64,000 nt of DNA from Adiantum capillus-veneris (lineage: Eukaryota; Streptophyta; Polypodiopsida; Polypodiales; Pteridaceae): positions 80,568,025 to 80,632,024 of the forward strand of contig CM043958.1 in NCBI GenBank assembly GCA_014529385.2, given 5' to 3'. The translations under genes and the position numbers were made by a program. Below, piece by piece: positions 32,152 through 42,208 of the stretch; positions within the stretch are counted from its first letter, which is position 1, and every line of letters begins with the position of its first letter. Below the pieces are notes generated by a model. It had not been told where the DNA came from and searched no databases. It worked only from the letters and a program-made list of their open reading frames with translations.

Positions 32152-32395
32152 AGACAATGCCTTTATGAAAAGATCTGCAAGGTTGTCCTGTGTTGGCACA
32201 TAAGCCAAGCTGATGTTTCTTGCTGAGAGCCTCTCCATGACATAGTGGTAATGCACCTCAATGTGCTTTGTGCGAGCATGAAAAACTGGGTTCCTCGCAA
32301 CTGCCAATGCGCTTTGAATGTCAGTGTAGATAGTGTTGGCAGTGTCCTGTCCAACACCCAAATCAGCCATAAGGCGTATGAGCCGGGGGTTTCCA
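32147..32395 (-). pseudogene. Copia RNase H fragment, minus strand
   Basis: Reads RLMADLGVGQ, then IYTDIQSALAVARNPV, HARTKHIEVHYHYV and DNLADLFIKALSR: the core of copia RNase H with its catalytic Asp region and His-rich helix. It is cut by A2 at its 3' side (resuming at 25699) and loses homology beyond about 32395, so RT, integrase and gag of this copy are missing. Confidence 0.85.
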
Positions 32396-32532
32396 ATCAA
32401 TGAGCAAAGAAAACCGAGCAAAGCTAATTTCCGAGCAAATATGAGAATCACCCTTGAAAAATTGATGCAAGCACAAGCTATATTGAAGAAAATAATCATG
32501 GCTTGTTGGATTCCACCACCCAACAATTCAAC

Positions 32533-32785
32533 TCAAAAGGCAATTACCGAACACCTATTAAAGGGTATCACACCTTTAAATAAGTCACTACTCACATATT
32601 TTGTCCAAGAGTTCCTATCAAATTGTTGTTCCTTACCATACATGCTTGAGTTGTCACATTGTGGTGGCATTTCAAAAGCAATATATCCATCATATTGCAA
32701 TGGAAGCTCACGAACATGCTTTATTTCTTGAGCTTGACTAAGCACGATGATAATGTTGGTATGCAATGGTAGGCATCTAATGATA
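32533..32785 (-). CDS. Unrecognised exon-like fragment
   Basis: Read on the minus strand, an AG acceptor near 32783 opens into RCLPLHTNIIIVLSQAQEI, KHVRELPLQYDGYIAFEMPP and QCDNSSMYG, with a GTAAGG donor near 32630. The frame itself runs on to 32533. Composition is protein-like with no low complexity. I do not recognise the family. It neighbours a second coding-like piece at 32864-32998 on the same strand, so both may be exons of a host gene or gene fragment. Confidence 0.3.
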
Positions 32786-32863
32786 TCAACTAGACTTATC
32801 TAGTGTTTTCCAGCTGGTATTCCTACAATGAGAATAAAGAGAGATAGGTTTTTCTCTATTTTC

Positions 32864-32998
32864 CTAGATTTGCTTCTGGAATTGAGCCAACATAGCGACA
32901 AAGATGAGCACAATGAACACTCCAATGCAGATATCAATCATTACCCAAAGCTTGACCTGATAGCTATGTGTCCAATAGAAAACCGTTGCAACAATTAG
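32864..32998 (-). CDS. Possible exon with one membrane helix
   Basis: The minus strand reads LIVATVFYWTHSYQVKLW followed by about 23 hydrophobic residues (VMIDICIGVFIVLIFVAML), then AQFQKQI and a stop at 32864. The hydrophobic run has the length of one transmembrane helix. No family is recognised; frame and strand are compatible with the fragment at 32533-32785. Confidence 0.25.
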   Translation of the reverse strand, partial: LIVATVFYWTHSYQVKLWVMIDICIGVFIVLIFVAMLAQFQKQI

Positions 32999-33000
32999 TT

Positions 33001-33850
33001 GGAGAGAGAGAGAGAGAGATTAGAGAGGTTTCCACATCACGTCATGCTTCCTTGTGATGATGGTGTTGTAATTGCCACTATTCTAGGTGTGATATTCTCA
33101 TACCCATGTCAACATCATCCTTCATCCCCCCATCTCGGGGATTGAAAATGGCCATCCCTGTGATATATTATTACCTATGTGTTGCCCCAGTCGTGAAGAC
33201 AGTCGTATTGTCTATTTGGAAATAGGAAAGTGCCGGAGCGGTTGGATCCGTATAAGGATCACGCCAAAGCTCTCGCCCGGATCCCATTGTAAACGATTAA
33301 GTGGGCGATCAAGTGGGAAAGCTCCGTAAACGCCCAAGAGCCACTTCAATTCAATCTTTGCAAGATTTGGGTCTATGTGCCACCTTTGCGAAGCAGCTAC
33401 TATTACCCAAATCTTTGGAATTAGATGCACCTAGCTACCAAATGGAAGCCTACCCTCATCCTACACCTCAGGGTAAAGACAGGGGCCGTCCTTAATGCAA
33501 GCTCTTGTGAGAGCTCCATCTGTATCCTCGTGCATAATCTACCCTCCTCAAAAGTGGCTAAGGCGCTCGAGCTAGGCCTCCTCGCACAAACCCTTCTAGA
33601 CTCCAAAACTACGAGCTGAGCCAGCGACCATGGGGCCCCAAGCCAAACGGGGACGAGAACACAACATATGACCGTGCTCTGTACACACTGCAGGGCTCAA
33701 AATAAGGGGATGTCTGGCTCTACAAGAGGCATGTCTCTAAGATAGGCCATCGAAGGAGCTCCCAGGCTTGGAGAAACTTGAGAGCAAAATGGTCTTTCTA
33801 ACCCCGACCCGACCATGATCTCCAGCTCTAACCACTGCGTAGTGAGCACG

Positions 33851-33853
<3 letters not shown>
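33001..33853. other. Stretch without recognised gene
   Basis: Starts with a short GA tract (33001-33020). Several open frames of 60-70 codons overlap on both strands at 33212-33619 (for example ALELGLLAQTLLDSKTTS), but none shows a domain. Moderate GC content suggests low-copy DNA. Confidence 0.5.

Positions 33854-33892
<39 letters not shown>
33854..33892. repeat. GA microsatellite
   Basis: Uninterrupted GA tract at the 3' side of the minus-strand ORF 33896-34345. Confidence 0.95.
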
Positions 33893-33895
<3 letters not shown>

Positions 33896-34345
33896 TCATA
33901 GCGCTTCCGACACACAGAAAGAGACGGAAATGCACCCCAGTCGGAAGCGGAGCCTCTCCACTACGTCCACATAGGAGCAGGGTGGTGACCTCTTGCAGCG
34001 ATTTTCCTCTGCAAGCTTTATCCGACTGTTCACTGTGGTTGCAAAGTTATCCTTGATTTCTTGCCCTAGCTCCTCCTTCCCGCCATCACACAGCAAAGCC
34101 ACCAGCGCATTACCTGCGTGGATGTTGGTAGGCTGCCATGTTCTACCTGCTCCACCTGCTACAATAGTCTGCAACTTGCAGCATAGCTTCTCCAGTCTAC
34201 TCAGTCCTTCGCCTATCTGCAATCCCACAGTCCTTGCCATTCTTGGAAGGATGAGCTCTTGAAGGGCGATGCATGTGCCTCGAAGGCCCTCGAGTAGCGT
34301 CGGTCGGATCGGCTCTAGAAGGAGCTCAACCAGCGTATCCACCAC
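33896..34345 (-). CDS. Unrecognised ORF, 149 codons
   Basis: ATG 34345 to TGA 33896. The protein is Leu- and Glu-rich with heptad-like spacing in VELLLEPIRPTLLEGLRG and GLSRLEKLCCKLQTIV, then GKEELGQEIKDNF. A helical or coiled N-terminal domain, as in CC-type plant resistance proteins, is possible but not shown. No kinase or P-loop motif is seen nearby on this strand. Codon-like composition and absence of repeats make it a better gene candidate than other frames in this area. Confidence 0.35.
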   Translation of the reverse strand: MVDTLVELLLEPIRPTLLEGLRGTCIALQELILPRMARTVGLQIGEGLSRLEKLCCKLQTIVAGGAGRTWQPTNIHAGNALVALLCDGGKEELGQEIKDNFATTVNSRIKLAEENRCKRSPPCSYVDVVERLRFRLGCISVSFCVSEAL

Positions 34346-34504
34346 TGTGGTACTCGTGGCAGGGTCTTAGCTTCTAGCTATAGCACGATGGTCACATACA
34401 ACAGGCCCTACCTGGCAGGCCTTCACGATAGCACTGCCCACAAACTGTCAAGCCTCACCACACAGCTATGTCGGGTGATCAGGTGAGGCGGTTGACTTGA
34501 CTCT

Positions 34505-34559
<55 letters not shown>

Positions 34560-34678
34560 CTTACATCACTCACTCCCCACACTGATAACTTGCCTTAGCC
34601 TGCACTCCCTCTGAAGACCCTGTGCACAAACTCTGAAGACCTCAACAGGGCAAGCTCTGCCGTGGCTCCATATGGCTC
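34346..34678. other. Spacer with GA tract
   Basis: GA microsatellite at 34507-34558; otherwise no frame or motif recognised. Confidence 0.7.
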
Positions 34679-34784
34679 GCTCTCTCAATAGTCTCTGCCC
34701 ATGCGAAACATATCAGAACCAGTCCGCGTCGGCTCTCTCAATAGTCTCTGCCCATGCGAAACATGTCAGAACCAGTCCGCGCCG
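34679..34784. repeat. 53-bp tandem duplication
   Basis: Units 34679-34731 and 34732-34784 start GCTCTCTCAATAGTCTCTG and end GTCCGCGTCG or GTCCGCGCCG, with two mismatches noticed. Confidence 0.85.
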
Positions 34785-34805
34785 ACGCGGACTGGTTTCA
34801 GCATG
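34762..34805. repeat. Foldback sequence FB1
   Basis: CCAGTCCGCG and CGCGGACTGG are perfect arms around CCGA (34772-34795); imperfect pairing extends outward to CATG on both sides. The same GC-rich core recurs in FB2 and FB3. Confidence 0.7.
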
Positions 34806-34859
34806 CATCCTCTTGATAATGGGCTGCGCCTCTACCTGCCATGCCGATGCTCATCACAT

Positions 34860-34880
34860 CTCTCTCTCTCTCTCTCTCGC
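34860..34880. repeat. CT microsatellite
   Basis: Short CT tract; a second one lies at about 34936-34965, next to FB2. Confidence 0.9.
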
Positions 34881-34929
34881 TTGTGTACATATCCCGTAGC
34901 AGGTTACTGTCTGCAGGAGGTTGAGAGCC

Positions 34930-34967
<38 letters not shown>

Positions 34968-34971
34968 CCCC

Positions 34972-35053
34972 CCCAAAAACTAAAAAAAAAGCTGCTCAAA
35001 CCAGACCGCACCGGCGCGGACTGGTTTCAGCAGTTTTTTTTAAAGTTTTTGGG
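34972..35053. repeat. Foldback sequence FB2
   Basis: Arms run from CCAAAAACT through an A-run and GCTGCTCAAACCAG into the core ACCGCACCGGCGCGGACTGG, then back through TTTCAGCAG, a T-run and AGTTTTTGG. CT repeats outside the left arm and GA repeats outside the right arm are themselves complementary. Confidence 0.75.
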
Positions 35054-35179
35054 AGAGAGAGAGAGAGAGGTGAAGAGAGAGGAAAGCAAAGTAAGTCACA
35101 AAAAGAGTGAGGTTGGCAGTGCTCTAAGCCAGATAGTGTGAGTGTGTCCGCGAGGGCAAAGTAAGAATAGAGAGTTATC

Positions 35180-35566
35180 ATGGAAGGCAGCATAAGCAAC
35201 AGCTCCAGGGTGGTGGTGGCACTAGAGGTGGTGATGGTGATGGCGGGCAGTCTTGCCAAGAAGGAGGAGGCGGCAATCTCGTGCAGGACAATGCGAAGCA
35301 AGCTGTTTCCATGTGCAGGCTACCTTATAGGAACCACATCGGTACCCTCATCGACATCGACATGTTGCGGTGAGGTAAAGTCACTATACTCCCTCACTAA
35401 GGGGGTGAGGGCGGACCACGTCACCGCCTGCGGCTGCATCAAGCAGCTATCCGCATCTTTGGGCTCTGCGCTCAAGAGCTCTAGTGTGTCCACCCTTCTT
35501 GGTCTATGCGGCGTCAATCTCGGCTATGCGATCAGTACCTCCACCAACTGTGCCACGGCTCCTTGA
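35180..35566 (+). CDS. Non-specific lipid transfer protein (nsLTP)
   Basis: 128 codons, ATG 35180 to TGA, no intron. Residues 1-33 form a secretion signal with a hydrophobic core (VVVALEVVMVMAGSLA). The mature part has the full eight-cysteine motif: C-x9-C-x16-CC-x20-CxC-x23-C-x13-C, ending GYAISTSTNCATAP. That spacing fits type 1 nsLTPs, which bind lipids in a helical cavity and act outside the cell in cuticle, pollen or defence roles; which applies here is unknown. The sequence around CGVNLGYAIS is typical of the family. There is no damage. GA/CT tracts and foldback sequences lie on both sides (FB2 about 130 bp upstream, FB3 about 360 bp downstream). The CDS lacks transposon features, so it is probably a host gene; expression is not shown. 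Confidence 0.92.
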   Translation: MEGSISNSSRVVVALEVVMVMAGSLAKKEEAAISCRTMRSKLFPCAGYLIGTTSVPSSTSTCCGEVKSLYSLTKGVRADHVTACGCIKQLSASLGSALKSSSVSTLLGLCGVNLGYAISTSTNCATAP

Positions 35567-35816
35567 ATGAATAGCCCTTGAGAGTAACGACGCCATCTTA
35601 TAACGCCCATGCAGCCCAACATTATATTATAACACCTACTTATGCCTATCTCTTCCCTCCATGATGAGTACATTAGCCCCCCAGCTATCGTGATATTGAC
35701 CCCCTACCAACCAAGCTACAGCAGGGTGTGAGCAACTAGCTTTGCTCCCCTCTGCCTACTCTTACACTGCTATACTTGCTTTTTGGTGAATAAAATCCGC
35801 CCACTTACTACAAGTT

Positions 35817-35820
<4 letters not shown>

Positions 35821-35852
<32 letters not shown>
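35821..35852. repeat. GA microsatellite
   Basis: GA tract about 250 bp downstream of the nsLTP stop; another GA tract follows FB3 at 35989-36019. Confidence 0.95.
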
Positions 35853-35855
<3 letters not shown>

Positions 35856-35914
35856 CTTAACTCACCGAGTCACATGCAAAGTCTAGACAAAAGTGAGAGA
35901 GGGGGAGAGCGAGA

Positions 35915-35987
35915 GAAAAAAAAAACTACTAAAAACAATTCGCACCGGCGCGGACTGTTTTTAATAGTTTTTTTTTTTTTTTTTTTT

Positions 35988-35989
<2 letters not shown>
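35915..35989. repeat. Foldback sequence FB3
   Basis: A-run, ACTACTAAAAACAATTCG, core CACCGGCGCGGACTG, TTTTTAATAGT, then a T-run of about 22. The arrangement is the same as FB2: GA outside, A/T runs, paired arms and the same GC core. Confidence 0.72.
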
Positions 35990-36022
<33 letters not shown>

Positions 36023-36066
36023 GTGGAGCTTGTAATGGCTATCGATATTTTCAGAGAATGTGGTAG

Positions 36067-36237
36067 AGCTCAAAGCTCCGCTTGACCAAGCTACACGACG
36101 TTGTCCGCGACCTCATGTGTGCAGAGTCTTATATCCTCTGAGATATAGACATTAGAAATGGTAGCAGCCTTGTCTGCGCAATATCAAGGGAAGTACACAT
36201 TACTTCATACCTCAAAAAGTCAAAGATCATCAACTCA
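36067..36237 (+). pseudogene. Possible NLR winged-helix fragment
   Basis: One frame reads KLRLTKLHDVVRDLMCAESYIL, shown here only as its key block LHDVVRDLM, followed by a TGA and then DIDIRNGSSLVCAISREVH until TAA 36235-36237. LHDVVRDLM resembles the conserved segment at the end of the NB-ARC winged helix of plant resistance proteins. No P-loop or GLPL block is seen nearby, so this is a weak call. Confidence 0.22.
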
Positions 36238-37116
36238 TTATAAAGCTTGTCTAGTTTTAGCTGGATCAGGATGTTGAAAAGTAAAAAATCTAGATATCTC
36301 TCTTAAAGGGGGCCTCCAAGGAAAAAATTGCCGTGGATGTGGATTTTAAGGCAAGATCCTTAGAGTTGAAGGTCCATGATATTGATGGCAAGAACTATTG
36401 CCTGGGTGATTATCATCTGGGTGCATGTGTTGTGTCTGTGTAAAGCTATCATACCTGAGACATGTAGTGTCATTGTTAGGCCTACTCGGATTTACATTAT
36501 TTTGAAGAAGTGTTAGAAGGGCACCTGGCAATAATTTCATGGGAATGAAGAAAAGTTAGAGCTGTGGAGTGATGATAAAGAACCCATGTCTGGGCTCATG
36601 CAAAAAATGAGAAATTTTTTAATTTGTTGCAACTTTGTACTATAGAAAGCTGAGAGCTTCATGGTAGGACAGGTGGTTTGGGTTCATGGTTAGAGTCCAT
36701 GGTAGTTCTAACTTCTTTTGGAGACGTCACTAATGGTATAAGGTTTTATATTCTGGTATGGAAGTAGATCCATCCACTTGATTGGTCTAGAGAGTTGGCA
36801 TCAATGTTCCCAGGGAATATCATACAAATTTCCCTTTATGGTAGAATCAAACCTAGGAAAGTTTTCCCACTAATCAGCATTTTCTACAATTTAACTCCAT
36901 TTTTATGAATTCTCCAAGCGGATTTTCTCCCTCATCATCTATTTTGATTTTTCAACATCCAGTGCTCACCCAAAACATTTGTGAGAGAAACTAGTGATAA
37001 AATCAGCTCAAGGGTAAGCTGAGGTACACTTTTCTCGAACATTGGTTGGCATGGTAGCGGCATCAAACCTCCATTTTTTGGTAGACAGAGAGAGGTTTCT
37101 CAAATCACATGTAGAC

Positions 37117-37118
<2 letters not shown>
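36238..37118. other. Stretch without recognised gene
   Basis: AT-rich, no frame above 65 codons with a recognisable domain. Confidence 0.6.

Positions 37119-37197
<79 letters not shown>
37119..37197. repeat. GA microsatellite, about 79 bp
   Basis: Uninterrupted GA tract; flanked on both sides by a copy of GGCATGGTAGCGGCATCAAA (37049 and 37200). Confidence 0.93.
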
Positions 37198-37201
<4 letters not shown>

Positions 37202-37385
37202 CATGGTAGCGGCATCAAACCTACAAAAACTAAAAAAAAAAGCCCAAAAAACTCAAATAAAATATTTTGTGACTGCAATATTGATAGAATGCCACATGAG
37301 ATGCTGCTTATAACAAAGCTCAATGTTTGTGAGAAAGTAGCTCGGTTTTTTCTTTGCTCAAGAATGTTTGCTCGCCGTTTTGTAA

Positions 37386-37933
37386 TGTTAAGTATGGAGC
37401 CTGATTTACCCCTTGTGATTTTCTGTGGTAAAAAGCACATTTGTAAGGCCCCCATTATGAGGAGAAGTCATCGTGCATGAAGGAAAATCACTCGCCAGAA
37501 ATAAAAAATTTCACGGGCAAAATTCAGGGGCAACTTTAGGGACGGCCGAAAAGTGGTCGGAAAACGACCGGTCGGTTGGCCGATGGCCAGTAGTCAATGG
37601 CCGGTGGCCGAATTCAAAAGTGGACTTGTCTTCTCAAGGGTGGCCACACATGGCGGATTGGAGGGTCCGATTTGGACTTATCTACACAAGGGCGGCTACA
37701 CATGGCTGCCTCTCAACCCTTTTGGCCTATAAAAGGAGGCCATTTCTACACACATTTGAGAGTGTGAAGTTGATGCAGCAAGGTGAGTGTGAGGTGGTGA
37801 GAGTGAAGCAAGGCGGGAGCTCCAAAAGGGTATACTCCCTTTGTAACCTACTTCTTGTTTTGAAGTACTAAAGCCATTGAGTGGCTGCTTTCCCGTGGAC
37901 GTAGCCCACATTGGGTGAACCACGTATATTGTG

Positions 37934-37976
<43 letters not shown>

Positions 37977-38068
37977 CTATATTCTCTTGTGTGTGAAATC
38001 TATCTCTCTCCATTAAGTAATTAGTAATCTACTCAAATATCTATTTAGCTACGTCATATTTCCTAACA
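37386..38068 (+). repeat. Copia 5' LTR (second copia family)
   Basis: Proposed limits TGTTAAGTATGG to TTTCCTAACA, 683 bp, with matching TGTTA/TAACA ends. TATAAAAGG at 37728-37736 is a good TATA box. A CT tract lies at 37938-37973. A primer site follows at 38078. The left limit is inferred from the terminal symmetry only. Confidence 0.7.
37728..37736 (+). promoter_or_regulatory. TATA box in copia LTR
   Basis: TATAAAAGG within the LTR, in the position expected for the U3/R border. Confidence 0.65.
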
Positions 38069-38077
38069 ACTAGAGTC

Positions 38078-38089
38078 TGGTATCAGAGC
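38078..38089 (+). promoter_or_regulatory. Primer binding site of second copia
   Basis: TGGTATCAGAGC, nine bases after the LTR end. Confidence 0.88.
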
Positions 38090-38148
38090 AAGGTTTGCTA
38101 GTAGCTAAATTATCTCAAGGAAAGGATTCCTTGATTTGAGTGGGAGTT

Positions 38149-41100
38149 ATGGCGGAGGAAGGGAAGCTCAAGATTGAGAAGTTCAACGGAAAAAACTACC
38201 AACATTGGAAGATGCAGATTGAAGACTATCTCTACTAGAAGGACCTCTATTTGCCACTAGGCGGTCTTGCGAAGAAGCCCGCCACAATGGCAGATGAAGC
38301 ATGGATTTTCCTTGATCGAAAGGCACTGGGAACAATCCGGTTAAGCTTGGCGTCAACGGTGGCCTTCACTGTTTTGGAGATGAAGACCACGGAGGACTTG
38401 ATGAAGTCACTTGACGACTTCTACGAGAAACCATCGGCATCCAATAAGGTATTTCTTATGAAGCGCAATCTAAAGATGGCAGAGACTCGTTCAGTTACAG
38501 AACACCTAAATGACTTTAACACAAACATAAGTCAACTTCGATCGGTGAAAATCAATTTCGATGACGAAGTGCGAGCTCTCCTTATACTATTATCTCTATC
38601 GGATAGTGGGACAGCCTTGTGATGGCTGTAAGTAATTCTACTTCTGGCACAAATACTCTTAACTTTGATGATGTTGTGGGTGTTCTCCTAAGCGAGGAAA
38701 TAGAAAGGAGAAGCACAGGGGAATATATCATCAAGTGTTGCACTGTTAGTGGAAACAAGAGGAAGGCCTGAGGAGAGGTTTAAAAACCAAAAGGGTCGTG
38801 ATCGCTCAAGACGGAGCAAGTCATGCACAAAGTCAGTTCTTGAATGTTGGAACTGTGGCAAGAAGGGCCATGTCAAGAAGGATTGCTGGTCCAAGAAGAA
38901 GAAGGAGACAGAGTCTCAAGACAACAAGCCAACATTGGAGGCCAAAGTGGCAGGTAAAGTAGAGCAAGATGCTCTAATTCTCTCATTAGACAATGTGTCT
39001 AATTCCTGGATAGTAGATTCCGGGGCTTCATTTCATGCGACACCACACAAGCAACATTTCCAAGATTACACCAAAGGTAATTTTGGGTACGTATACTTGG
39101 GAGATGATGAAGCTTGTGAGATTGTCGGCAAAGGTACAGTTTTTGTCAAAACTGCTAACAGAAATGAATGGAAGCTTAAAGATGTTAGGCATGTTCCTTC
39201 TCTTCGCAAAAATTTGATCTCTATAGGACAATTGGATGATGAAGGTCACAACATTGCATTTGGAAACAAACGGTGGAAGATCTCAAAGGGATCTTTGGTA
39301 GTTGCCAAGGGAGAAAAGGTCGGTACACTTTACTTGTGTACTGTTAGCACACAACCTTCAGCTTGTGCAACAATTACAGAAGTTGACAGTGCGGTGTGGC
39401 ACTACCGGCTTGGGCATATGAGTGCCAAAGGAATGCAAATCCTTCAAACAAAAAAAGCTTCTACCAGGTTTGAAAGAAGTGGACTTAGAGTTCTGTGAAG
39501 ATTGTGTTTATGGTAAACAAAAGAGGGTAAAATTTCAAAAATCAAGAAATGAAAGAAAAAATGAAAAACTTGAGTTGGTTCATTCTGATGTTTAGGGTTC
39601 TGCAAGTACACCATCACTTGGTGGCTCATTGTACTATGTAACATTCATAGATGATGCGACTAGAAAAACATGGGTTTATGTTATGAAGAATAAGTCCGAT
39701 GTATTTTCCATATTTCAAAGGTTGAAAAACTTTGTGGAGAATGAAACAGGTACCAAGGTTAAATGCCTCAGATCCAACAAGGAGGTGAATATTGCAGCCA
39801 AGCTTTTGAAAGCTTTTGTGCTAGCAATGGCATCCGGAGGAAAAGGAAAACCCCAAGGACATCTCAAAAAAATGGGATTTCGGAAAGGATGAACAGAACA
39901 ATCATGGAGTGAACACGAAGCATGCAGCTAAAGCAGGCCTACCGCTTGAGCTTTGGGCGGAAGCTGTAATTACGTCTGTGTACTTAATCAACTAGTCACC
40001 TTCAACGGCATTGGATGGGGGAGTTCCAGAAGAGGCATGGACAGGTAAACCGGTGAATTATGCATTTCTCAAAGTGTTTGGGTGTGAGGCTTTCATGCAC
40101 ATAGATAGAAGCCTAAGATCAAAGCTAGATGCAAAGTCCAAAAAGTGTTTCTTCATTGGCTATGGAGAAGATGACTTTGGGTATCGCCTATGGAATCCTG
40201 AAGATGGTAAAATATTAAGGAGTAGGGATGTAATTTTTAACGAACAAAATATGTACAAAGATTACTTGGAAAGAAAAAAAACAAAAGAAACAGGTGATGA
40301 GTACATGGAGCTTGAGGACGGTGAAGACTCAAGGACTGCAAACGATGACAATGTGCAACAACGTCAACCAAATCAGGAGCCTCAACCTATTCCCCGAAGA
40401 TCTACAAGAGCAAGTAGACCTCCGGGAAGGTTTGTTCCTTCCTTCAACCATCTCTTGATCTCAGATTGTGGAGAGCCGGAATCATATGAAGAAGCTATGC
40501 AACACGAATCCAAAGAAGAATGGACGAAGAGCATGCAAGTGGAGATGGACTCTGAGTTGCCTAAAGGTAAGAGGGCACTGCAAAACAAATGGGTGTACAA
40601 GCTGAAGGAAGAAGAAGGTGGGAAGAAAAGGTACAAGTCTACGCTTGTGGTAAAAGGGTTTTCTCAAAAGGAAGGTATTGACTTCAATGAACTATTTTCT
40701 CCTGTTGTAAAAATGAACTCAATTAGGATTGTCTTAAGCCTTGTGGCTGCTCATGATTTAAATCTCGAGCAAATGGATGTAAATAGGCATTCCCTCACTG
40801 TGACTTAGTGGAGGAAATCTACATGCTTCAACCAAAGGGGTATGAAGTAAAAGGTAAGGAGAAAATGGTTTGCAGATTAAAGAAGAGCTTGTATGGTTTA
40901 AGGCAAGCATCAAGACAATGGTATTTGAAGTTTGATCGATGGATGTTGGATCATGGATTCACAAGATGCAGCTCGGATCACTGCGTCTACACGAAGAATT
41001 TGGGAGATGGGAAGTTCATCATCCTAATGTTGTATGTTGATGACATGTTGATTGCAAGTGCTAACATGCAGGACATCAAAGACCTAAAAGAGGAGCTATC

Positions 41101-41205
41101 TAAATCTTTTTCAATGAAAGATTTAGGTGCTGCAAAGAAGATACTTGGTATGAAAATATCAAGGGATAGAACGAAGAAGACAATAAAGCTATCTGGTCTT
41201 TCCAA
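38149..41205 (+). pseudogene. Ty1/copia gag-pol remnant, 3'-truncated
   Basis: ATG 38149 starts MAEEGKLKIEKFNGKNYQHW, a typical copia gag. An in-frame TAG at 38236 and a TGA at 38620 break it. Same frame: UBN2-type gag (to 38622), CCHC knuckle CWNCGKKGHVKKDC near 38846, protease WIVDSGASFHAT near 39007, and gag-pre-integrase HYRLGHMS near 39400. After frameshifts: integrase core 39629-39892 (FIDDATRKTWVYVM), the integrase-RT linker and RT start 40011-40808 (NKWVYKLK), and RT end 40808-41200 (SLYGLRQASRQWY, LYVDDMLIA). RNase H, polypurine tract and 3' LTR are missing; homology stops near 41205. The element order is integrase before RT, which identifies copia. Stops and shifts rule out activity. 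Confidence 0.9.
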
Positions 41206-41374
41206 CTCTAATCACCGGTTGCAAAATGTGGAAGTGGGCCTGTGCGTGGCAGAAATGGAGTTGGATAGCCTCAAGACTCAGTTGCTATTGAGTAAGGAGG
41301 AGGGGGATCAATTGTGGGAGGAAGAGGCCACCCAGAAGCATAGTGCTACCAAGTATAAGAGCCTCCTTCGATGA
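41206..41374 (+). other. Short coiled-coil-like reading
   Basis: Continuation of the RT frame after homology ends: Glu/Leu-rich (MELDSLKTQLLLSKEEGDQ), ending at TGA 41374. It may come from another inserted sequence at the truncation point. No family is recognised. Confidence 0.3.
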
Positions 41375-41448
41375 ACTCCATTTTTCCTGCATCAATGTGC
41401 ACATTCCCTTGGCATGTTCAATCCTTCGGCTCCTTCTTGGTGGACTGA

Positions 41449-42168
41449 TGTAATGGAAATGGCCTATGAACTTTGAGAATAGCGGAATTAAGAGAATTAG
41501 AGTAAGCATTTTTGTGAAATTACTTTGAGAACATAGAGGGTGAACTTAATTGATGGTAGCAACATAAACATAATACTTAATTAAATTGGCATGAACAATA
41601 CTTTTGGAAGAGAGAGTATTAGAGAACATGACAATAGTTGAGGACCAGATTTACTTGGAGCCGGTCCCCCCTCCAAAAGGCATTTGTATTATAGATTCTC
41701 CCGTCAAGAGAGACTTGGTACAATAAAATCTTTGTGTTCCTTGTGACCTAGGTGATGAAATGAAGATGGAAAGCTTCGTGCATCATGAGCATAACATAAA
41801 CTTTGCAAAAAGCATTAACTATCCCAAGGCCTCAAACACCTTCGAAGGTGGAGAGAGCTAGCGGGGAATGAGGGTAGGGAAGAGGAAGACGAATCATTCA
41901 TAGGAGAAAGAAATAGTTCCTCACTTATCATCACTCTTATTGCTTAGCATAGCATAATCGCATAGTAATGAATATGAAGAAGATGGAAATCTTAAGCATT
42001 GAAGCATGGCTCTTGGTTGGATTTTCATTCCATAGCCAAGAGTGTTGGTGTAGACTCTCAACTTACCAACAAGCTTGGAAAAGGAGATGGAGCTCTTGCA
42101 CTTTGCACTTCACACAATGAGAGTGTGTTGTGTGTGTGGGAGAGTATACCCCCTCTCATGCTTGGTCC

Positions 42169-42208
<40 letters not shown>

